From: Calendula officinalis
Lineage: Eukaryota > Streptophyta > Magnoliopsida > Asterales > Asteraceae
NCBI GenBank assembly: GCA_963853835.1
Contig: OY970820.1
Coordinates: forward strand, 28,358,873-28,422,872
Direction of reading: 5' to 3'
Length of the DNA stretch: 64,000 bases
Shown here: piece after piece, positions 57,932 to 64,000 of the stretch
Layout of the letters: each line of letters starts with the position of its first letter
Position numbering within the stretch: position 1 is the stretch's first letter
The notes under the pieces: model-generated
The model's input: the letters and a program-made list of their open reading frames with translations, nothing else
What the model was told of the DNA's origin: nothing
The model's database searches: none
Position numbers and translations under genes: made by a program

Positions 57932-59660
57932 ATGGCAATATCTTCTGGTTTACCAAACAAATTATTGAATCAAACACCAAGAAAGCTAATCAATCTCTTC
58001 TCATTCACCACCACCACCACCACCATGTCTTCAACTTCTTCTTCAACTTTACAAACTTCAACATCTTCTCCTTGTTCATCATCATCATCTGATTCAACCA
58101 TGGATGATACTATAAAAAACGCAGAGGCAATTATCCACAAATGGGAACTCAATGGCCACTCTTACACCAGATTCATCTCCATCTTCCATGAAAACAGCAG
58201 AGAAGCCACAGAGCTCATCAATTGCGTCAAAGGACTGCACCGGCTCATGCGCATCACATGATTCAAAATCAGAAAAGCTCTCCGTTGCTCAGAAATTGAT
58301 GCAAATTGCAATGAAGCGATTGGAGAGAGAGTTTCGTCTAATCTTATTAGATGATCGTGAGTACTTGGAGCCTGAATCGGTTTCTAGCTGGTCTTCTCAC
58401 TTGTCACGATCCAGCACCGAATCAGAAGACGAACTAGTACAGATCTCAGTTTCTGAAGCTGATCAACAGCTATCCATGCGAGCGATTTCAAATCTCCGGT
58501 TGATTGCTGATACAATGATTAGCTGTGGTTACGGGAAAGAGTGTACTGAAGTGTACAAAAACATAAGAAAATCGACTATCGATGAAGCTCTATTTCATCT
58601 CGGAAGTCAGAATTACAATTCTTCTCATATCAACAAGATGATAAGCTCTCCACATTTTGATAATCATGTAAAAACCTGGTTAAATGCCCTTCAAATTGCT
58701 GTGAAAACGCTCTTCCACGGTGAGAAGTTTCTCTGCGATCACGTTTTTGCGTCATATGCAACAATCGGATATTCATGTTTCGAGAATTCAACGAAAGAAG
58801 GAGCGTTGAATCTATTCACATTTCCCGAACTCATAGCTACGAGATACAAGAGACTGAAATCGGAGACAATTTTCATTATGATGGATTTACACAATTCGAT
58901 GTCAGATTTGTGGCCAGAAATCGAATCAATCTTCTCAAACGAATCCGTTTCGTCAGTTAGAATTCAAGCTCTTTCGTCACTTCACAAACTCGGCGTATCT
59001 GTCAGAACAGTTCTCGAAGAATTGGAATCGTCGATTCTAAAGAACTCATCCAAAATCACAGTATCCGGTGGTGGAATTCATCCGTTAAACGATTCAGTTA
59101 TGAATTATTTATCATCTCTAGCTGATTACGGTAGTGCTCTAAGTGACGTCATCGTAGATGACTTGCCGATGAAGGAACAATCATCGCTCTTAGAATCCTA
59201 CTTGGATTGCTTGAGCTCCGACGACATTTCGCCACAGGCGGTTTCTGTCAAGCTGGCATGGATCATTCTCGTTCTTCTCTGCAAACTTGGTGGAAAAGCA
59301 AAATTTCACAACTACGTTGCATTATCGTATCTCTTTCTCGTTAACAACCTCCATTTCATAATCGAAAAAGTCCGTACAACAAATCTGAAAGTTATTCTAG
59401 GAGAAGATTGGATCACGAATCACGAGAAGAAGTTGAATCAATATGTATGGATCTACGAATCGATGTCGTGGAATAAGGTGATTTCATGTTTGCCGGAACA
59501 TTTACTTTTATCGCCGGAGAAGGTGAGGGATTGCTTTAGCAGGTTGTACTCTACGTTTGAGGAGGTGTACAGCAAGCAATCATCGTGGATTGTGGTGGAT
59601 GAGATGATGAGAGATAAGATGAAGGCATCGATTGTGAACAAATTTGTCAGGATCGATTAA
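57932..59660 (+). CDS. EXO70: EXO70-type exocyst subunit, intronless, with one apparent frameshift
   Basis: Two overlapping frames together give a typical EXO70 protein of about 575 aa. Frame 1 (57932-58261) encodes a Ser/Thr-rich start, then TIKNAEAIIHKWELNG and ATELINCVKGLHRLM. Homology then jumps to the frame of 58152-59660 at about 58257: SKSEKLSVAQKLMQIAMKRLEREFRLIL, EPESVSSWSSHLSRSSTESED, DLHNSMSDLWPEIESIF, LNDSVMNYLSSLADYG, LSYLFLVNNLHFI, and a C-terminal VRDCFSRLYSTFEEVYSKQ. The two frames differ by one register, so one base is gained (or two lost) between about 58240 and 58262. EXO70 tethers secretory vesicles to the plasma membrane; plants have many paralogues, and the intronless form with this N-terminus recalls the EXO70H group. 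The 467 codons after the shift are clean, so this is a very recent lesion or a sequence error. Starting at 58152 alone would lack the N-terminal region. Confidence 0.87.
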
Positions 59661-59695
59661 CTATAGATTAGTCAATAAACACCTTTAAATCTAAT
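59661..59695 (+). other. EXO70 3' flank with poly(A) signal
   Basis: AATAAA lies at 59674-59679, 14 bp after the stop codon. A copia-type LTR seems to begin about 17 bp later, so only the first bases of the original 3' flank remain before the element. Confidence 0.55.
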
Positions 59696-60283
59696 TGATT
59701 ATAGAAGTTGCAGCGGATCAACACTATATCAATATATTAAGAACAATGAACTGTAAATAATAAACGAAAATATTAAGAACACAGTTTCACAAAAAGCTTC
59801 AATGTATATTATCGAGTTAACAATACACACGTACGTTTACAATTCGTAAGGAACTATTTATAATAGTCCTTGAAGCTAAACTATTTACCCTAGTTATTCT
59901 AGGACTTGATTTACATTCGAAATATAAAGATATATATTGAATTACATGCTATAACTATCTCTACGAAGATCTCGGACTCGATATATTCCATATACGCTTA
60001 TCAGTAGTATTCTGCAATCACCAGTAGTAAATAAGTAACATCAGTAGTAAGTCTGGTGATCAGTAGTAAGTCTGGTGATCAGTAGTAAGTCCAGATACAT
60101 CGTCAGTAGTAACTACTATTGATCAGTAGTATCTTCAATATGCATTGATCAGTAGTAACTAAGTTATAGACTTCACCAGTATCAACTTCATTAGTAATAA
60201 GTAATTCTGCCCCATCAGTACTAAGCATGATCAGTACTAACTGCAGCATCAGTATTAAGTTGATCTGTGATTTTGTTCCAACA
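59696..60283 (-). repeat. 3' LTR of the copia-like element
   Basis: In sense orientation it starts TGTTGGAACAAAATC and probably ends CTATAATCA at 59696, about 588 bp. It holds many copies of ATCAGTAGTAA-type motifs (60000-60215). CTAAT (59691-59695) would be the target duplication; the other copy is outside the window. Confidence 0.6.
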
Positions 60284-61189
60284 ATCTCCCCCTAAACTTA
60301 TTGATTCTCTTTCAATCACATAAGTTTCTTTTGTTCTTCTTCTTCTTTCTTTCTTTCTTTTCTCCAACGTTCTTTGGTTCTGTTGATGTCTTTGCTCAAT
60401 AATGTATTTGCTGTGTCTCTTTGTGAAATAATTCAATTTGTTTTGAAACATAACAGCATCATAAGGTTTCATCATTGTATTTGTGAATATCTGATACATA
60501 GTCTTCTCAGAATGTGGATATTCTTTTTCATATAAGTATAGCTCACATACTTTGCCTGACTTTTCAAAGAAGTACATGTTGGCAGTTGGAATCACATTCC
60601 AAGCATAAACATTTCCTTGATCTGAAAATTGTTCTGGATAGCTGTCTGGATAAAATGCAGCATCTATCATTTTTGTTAAGTACCCAGCACCAGATTCTCT
60701 CCATGTTTTCTTTGCCATCCTTGGTTTTCCAATGATTAGAAGTTTAATAACATCACTTCTTGAGCATGAACTAATCAAAGGTAACCATCCAGTAAATCTT
60801 TGTACTACTTTATCTTCCCTTATAATTTCTATGACATCATTAGGCATAACCCTCCAATTGATGATTGGATTGTTCTGCAAGGGAGCAACAGGCACTTCAA
60901 GAACAGGTACAATTTGAGTTTTTGATTTCTTTTGAGTGCTTTGTTCTTGATCAATAGTTTTTCTTTTCTTTGATTGGGGAGTTGAGGTATTACCAGTAGT
61001 TGATACACTACCAGCTTTGATTAATGTTGGACTGATTGGGATTAGGGCTTTAGATTTCTTTGCTTCTTTTTCTTCTTGTTCAGCCAAATCCTTCTTCTTG
61101 GCAGCACAGTATTTTTCAATTATAGTCATCATCTTCATTATGCCAAAGGATTTTGCACTATGCCCTTTTGTTTTTAGATAATCAATCAT
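60221..61189 (-). CDS. accessory ORF of the copia-like element, C-terminal part (322 aa)
   Basis: In the same frame as the 702-aa frame upstream and separated from it only by a TAG at 61199-61201. It is basic and Lys-rich (KKSKALIPISP, KKRKTIDQEQ), with a central conserved-looking block (NWRVMPNDVIEIIREDKVVQRFTGWLPLISSCSRSD) and a coiled Lys/Arg-rich tail. The last ~25 codons read through the polypurine tract into the LTR, so the C-terminus is encoded by priming signals. No function can be assigned. Confidence 0.6.
   Translation of the reverse strand: MIDYLKTKGHSAKSFGIMKMMTIIEKYCAAKKKDLAEQEEKEAKKSKALIPISPTLIKAGSVSTTGNTSTPQSKKRKTIDQEQSTQKKSKTQIVPVLEVPVAPLQNNPIINWRVMPNDVIEIIREDKVVQRFTGWLPLISSCSRSDVIKLLIIGKPRMAKKTWRESGAGYLTKMIDAAFYPDSYPEQFSDQGNVYAWNVIPTANMYFFEKSGKVCELYLYEKEYPHSEKTMYQIFTNTMMKPYDAVMFQNKLNYFTKRHSKYIIEQRHQQNQRTLEKRKKERRRRTKETYVIERESISLGGDCWNKITDQLNTDAAVSTDHA
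60284..60296 (-). other. polypurine tract of the copia-like element
   Basis: Minus strand TTTAGGGGGAGAT directly precedes TGTTGG, the usual copia arrangement. Confidence 0.75.
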
Positions 61190-61198
61190 GTTTGTCTT

Positions 61199-63307
61199 CT
61201 ATTCAAATATATCATCAGTTAGCTCACTTTTTGTTCTTTTGCATTCAGAAACTAATTCTTCAAGGCATTGTATATGTTCTTCTTCAACTTTTCTTAACCT
61301 CTTGAATTCTGCTTCTTGAGCTTCTATCTGAATGTCTTTAATTTGAGCAGGTATTTGAACAGGAATTGCACTTTGAATCTTCTTTTTATTTTCCTCAAGT
61401 GCTTGATACATCTCCACTTTCTCCAAACATTTCCTATGTTTTATTCTCCACCTAGATTGCTTTTCTGATCTGACATGATTAATCTTGTTTACCATGTGAT
61501 GACCTAGTGCTCTGTTGGGGTAGTCTTCATCATAAACATCTTTACCCTTTCTAATATGAGCTGCAGGTGGAGGTGGAATATATTTCGTATCAGGCACACC
61601 ACTTATTATTATTGAAGGAGAAAATAACATAAGCTCATGTTGTTGAAGTATTTTTGGATGTGGAGGAAGTGAGCACTCATCAACCTCAAACCAATTCACA
61701 TTATCATCAATGTCAGGTATGATAAGTGGTTGATCAGGTGTAGGTGGTTTGGTGATGATTTCAAATCTTTCTCTTTCAATTAGCTCTGGTAACTTCAGAT
61801 CTTCCTCTTCAGTAGTAACCAAGGTAGTTACTACTGATACTTCAGGAGTTACTACTGATAGGGCATCAGTAGTATTTGGTGCAATTATTTCCTCTTCTTC
61901 ATTTACTACTGCTATGATATCAGTAGTAGGAGTTACTACTGATACTTCTTTTTCAGCTTGTTCTTCCATGGGAGCAGTAGTCATTGGCTCATCATCAAAA
62001 ACCATCTTTTCTTGGTCTTCATCAACAGTTGTTTCTTTTAGATTTAGGAGAGAGGATGCTGCTGCTGCAATTGATTCATCAATCATTGTTTGAATGTTGT
62101 CCTTCTCCCCCTTAGTGAGCTCAACTGGAGGAGCCTCACTATCATCAACCTTCTTTTTCAATCTTCTGATAATTTTAGTTTGTTGATGAAGCCTGTGTTC
62201 ATATAGCCTCATTCTTTTGTTGATGGTATTGACATGTCTCTTCATAACTGCAATGGTTTTTCCCTGATTTGTTAGATACTTAAGGCAATCTTGTACAGTA
62301 GATTCAAGAGAATCCACTTTAGCCGTCAATTGTTGGGTTTTAATACTGCCCTCACTCCATCTAGCAAGATCATCGGGCTCACTAACAGGTACATTGGTTT
62401 GAAGGTTTTCCATCCTTTCCATCAATTCTACAAATCTGCCCTCATCACTTCTTGGTGATTCATTGGGTCTTTTAGACATTCTCTTCTTCCTAGAAGAAGC
62501 AGAGATGCCCCCCCTTGTGGTTTCTTGGCACCGGGGTCCTTTAAGTAATTCCTCAAAAGAGTCATCACTTAAAGTTGCCGAGGTCTGGGTCTTAGTGATG
62601 TTTTCACTGTCCTGTGCACCCACCTTTGGGGCATCAGTAGTGAAAGCCCTCGCCTCATGTCCTCTCTCCTCCTTGGAGGACAACTCTTTGAGTCTGGGGT
62701 GTGACTTGATTTGTCCCCTGGTGTCCTTTAAAGAAGATTTCTCTCTTTTATAAGTAGTGGAAATATTTTGGGTTTTGTTTGGTAGGTCTTCTACAGAGTG
62801 AAGAGTAGCACTCTGCAGATTTATTTCAAGTTCGTGGGACACATTCAGGACTTCTATGTTAGTGGGTGATTGAGTGACTATTTGGGGTGGTGTTTGGGCT
62901 GTATTTGGGGGTGATGGAGTTGGTTGAGGTTCAATTTGGGTTGTATCTATTATTGAACCCTCTCCAATAAGTGTTTGATCTTTGATCATATTAGGAAACA
63001 GAGGGGTTTCCTTGCCCGAAAATTTAAATTGTTTTCTCATATTAGAGAAAACTTTCTTGTTCAACTCTGGAATGATAAAAATGTTTTTGGGAGTTGACAA
63101 GTTTTGCAGTTCAATGTTTATGATATGTTGGAGAAATCTGGGATACATTAAAAATTTTGTGGAGCTAAGATTTCCCAACATACCTTCAAAAATCATGTAA
63201 GAAAAATTAAATACTTGGTCTGTGCATAAACAGACAACAGCAGAGGCTATTGCCTTATTTCCAAGTACTTCTTTTTGGAGAAATACAATGCTGAATAGTA
63301 TGAACAA
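61199..63307 (-). CDS. accessory ORF of the copia-like element, middle part (702-codon frame)
   Basis: Homology to the accessory protein starts at about 63290 (NKAIASAVVCLCTDQVFNFS, FLMYPRFLQ, KKVFSNMRKQFK). A long low-complexity region with coiled-coil-like segments follows (RMRLYEHRLHQQTKIIRRLKKKVDDSEAP, about 62100-62250) and acidic stretches (EEEEIIAPNTTD). The first codons (from the Met at 63307) lie in the overlap with the preceding frame and are probably not the real start. The frame ends at a single TAG. Related Asteraceae entries are sometimes named for a longin-like domain; I see no proof of that here. Confidence 0.6.
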   Translation of the reverse strand: MFILFSIVFLQKEVLGNKAIASAVVCLCTDQVFNFSYMIFEGMLGNLSSTKFLMYPRFLQHIINIELQNLSTPKNIFIIPELNKKVFSNMRKQFKFSGKETPLFPNMIKDQTLIGEGSIIDTTQIEPQPTPSPPNTAQTPPQIVTQSPTNIEVLNVSHELEINLQSATLHSVEDLPNKTQNISTTYKREKSSLKDTRGQIKSHPRLKELSSKEERGHEARAFTTDAPKVGAQDSENITKTQTSATLSDDSFEELLKGPRCQETTRGGISASSRKKRMSKRPNESPRSDEGRFVELMERMENLQTNVPVSEPDDLARWSEGSIKTQQLTAKVDSLESTVQDCLKYLTNQGKTIAVMKRHVNTINKRMRLYEHRLHQQTKIIRRLKKKVDDSEAPPVELTKGEKDNIQTMIDESIAAAASSLLNLKETTVDEDQEKMVFDDEPMTTAPMEEQAEKEVSVVTPTTDIIAVVNEEEEIIAPNTTDALSVVTPEVSVVTTLVTTEEEDLKLPELIERERFEIITKPPTPDQPLIIPDIDDNVNWFEVDECSLPPHPKILQQHELMLFSPSIIISGVPDTKYIPPPPAAHIRKGKDVYDEDYPNRALGHHMVNKINHVRSEKQSRWRIKHRKCLEKVEMYQALEENKKKIQSAIPVQIPAQIKDIQIEAQEAEFKRLRKVEEEHIQCLEELVSECKRTKSELTDDIFE

Positions 63308-63740
63308 GAAATTTCCATTGTGGGGAGAGAAGACCTTTTTGAAAAGTTACTATGTTAAGTCTTCCCTCATAACCCATTTTGTTTAAAATTTCAGCAATGA
63401 ATTCCTTAGGAAGAGTAACCATACCTGCATCATCGTGTAGTTGTAGATTGTGTCGAATTGATTGCTCAGTGATCGTGATCGTCTTTCCATCCACCGATGA
63501 TTTTATCATAGGTGCAGTTTCACCTTCTGTTCTTTCTGCATTGGTCCAAAAATCCACCAAGTGCTGTTGATATGCCTTTGGTTTAACAGTTAGAGCAAAC
63601 TTTATATACGAATTTTTCAAAAAATTTACTATTGGACGGAAATCCTTTGTTCCGTCTGGATTGCGTAGAAAGGCACACATATTATGGAACTCTGAATATT
63701 TGAGATCGGTTTGAACATTGAGAGATTGTAGAGTTGCCAT
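63255..63740 (-). CDS. accessory ORF of the copia-like element, N-terminal part (161 aa)
   Basis: The ATG at 63738-63740 opens MATLQSLNVQTDLKYSEFHNM and continues FRPIVNFLKNSYIKFALTVKP, IRHNLQLHDDAGMVTLPKEF and SPQWKFLVHTIQHCISPKRSTW. The block 'FQKG.LSPQWKFL.HTI.HC.SPK' is the most recognisable signature of these elements. The frame breaks at TGGAAATAAGG (about 63255-63270), after which the protein continues in the 702-codon frame. A frameshift or a small deletion therefore separates the two parts. Confidence 0.7.
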   Translation of the reverse strand: MATLQSLNVQTDLKYSEFHNMCAFLRNPDGTKDFRPIVNFLKNSYIKFALTVKPKAYQQHLVDFWTNAERTEGETAPMIKSSVDGKTITITEQSIRHNLQLHDDAGMVTLPKEFIAEILNKMGYEGRLNIVTFQKGLLSPQWKFLVHTIQHCISPKRSTWK

Positions 63741-64000
63741 TGTTGTTGATTTGAGAGAAAAACGTAAGAATTTTGTTACTGGTGCAAGGTTTTTGATCGA
63801 ACGCTAGGGTTTATCGAGAGGATTTAGCAAATCGAAGTAAAGATAATGCTAAACTAATCGACTGCCGCTTTTTATATCTTTCGATTTGTCCTGCAAAAAG
63901 ACTAAATTGCCCTTTGAATCATAACATAACGGTTATTTTCACGGGGGTTAGTTTGGTAATTGTGATTCTGAAAGACCAGTAGTAAATGAAATATCAGTAA
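63741..64000 (-). promoter_or_regulatory. promoter-like region of the accessory ORF
   Basis: TATAAAAA on the minus strand (63869-63876) lies about 130 bp before the ATG. The stretch between them has 'aaaccctagcg' and a CA-rich leader, like a plant 5' untranslated region. It suggests the accessory gene may have its own promoter. The CAGTAGTAA motif of the LTR reappears near 63982. Confidence 0.5.

Larger units (their letters stand above)
59696..64000 (-). mobile_element. Ty1/copia-like element with accessory ORF, 3' part, running out of the window
   Basis: On the minus strand the order is promoter-like region, accessory ORF (63740 to about 60300), polypurine tract (60296-60284) and an LTR starting TGTTGGAAC at 60283. 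The PPT plus TGTTGG start is typical of plant Ty1/copia. The ORF proteins resemble the long accessory proteins found in Asteraceae copia-type elements. Gag-pol would lie beyond 64000. The LTR end at 59696 is less certain. Confidence 0.65.

Noticed and set aside
57829..58092. His-run (HHHHHHH) in a plus-strand frame that looks like a tag
   Set aside because: It is the CAC-CAC repeat of the EXO70 5' coding region read in another frame; in the EXO70 frame the same bases encode Thr residues.
63255..63307. Met at 63307 as a genuine start of the 702-codon protein
   Set aside because: Homology to the accessory protein family runs through the preceding frame up to 63270 and enters this frame only afterwards; the first residues from 63307 look like out-of-frame translation.

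Overview
The window is nuclear DNA of a flowering plant. It holds intron-bearing genes of plant families (RPL35, a monoacylglycerol-lipase-like hydrolase), an EXO70-type gene, decayed pentatricopeptide (PPR) genes, and very many transposable elements with clear ends. The extra ORF of the Ty1/copia-like element at the right edge resembles proteins I know mainly from Asteraceae, so a daisy-family genome is likely. That is recollection, not a search result.

Left part (1-28.4 kb). The window opens with the 3' part of a Ty3/gypsy-type LTR (1-1088), then a 133-bp tandem repeat rich in ATCACATGTGAT palindromes (1346-2160). A broken MKP1-type dual-specificity phosphatase gene lies on the minus strand (4214-5790), with a decayed PPR gene upstream of it. 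A nested retrotransposon complex follows (6841-24421). The outer element is non-autonomous and damaged at both ends. Inside it sit an intact, very young 8.35-kb Ty3/gypsy chromovirus (10411-18762; its LTRs differ at 2 of 1741 positions; target duplication GCAAG) and a reversed solo LTR (20330-22027; target duplication GTATA). The outer element is flanked by a 1302-bp direct duplication of host DNA (5539-6840 and 24422-25723). That points to insertion by break repair rather than by integrase. An hAT-type MITE and a chimeric pair of gene fragments (DUF4378-like plus PPR) follow.

Middle (28.4-50.2 kb). Two AT microsatellites bracket a probable 4.4-kb non-autonomous DNA element. The hydrolase gene (34059-36350, minus, seven coding exons, 316 aa) looks intact. 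The rest is a dense field of non-autonomous DNA transposons: hAT MITEs with 8-bp target duplications, two Mutator-type elements with 9-bp duplications, a foldback element split by a 2.1-kb solo LTR, and a long hairpin element.

Right part (50.2-64 kb). RPL35 (50696-51995, four exons, 123 aa) is intact and has typical ribosomal-protein promoter motifs. Tandemly duplicated tRNA-derived repeats, a PIF/Harbinger MITE and another hAT MITE come next. An EXO70 gene with one apparent frameshift (57932-59660) follows. A Ty1/copia-like element on the minus strand begins about 35 bp beyond the EXO70 stop codon. Its visible part is the 3' LTR, the polypurine tract and a large accessory ORF.

No operon-like cooperation is expected. 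The working host genes are RPL35 (ribosome), the hydrolase (lipid or phenylpropanoid ester cleavage) and possibly EXO70 (exocytosis). Exon coordinates come from reading splice signals and frame by eye; no search or alignment was run.
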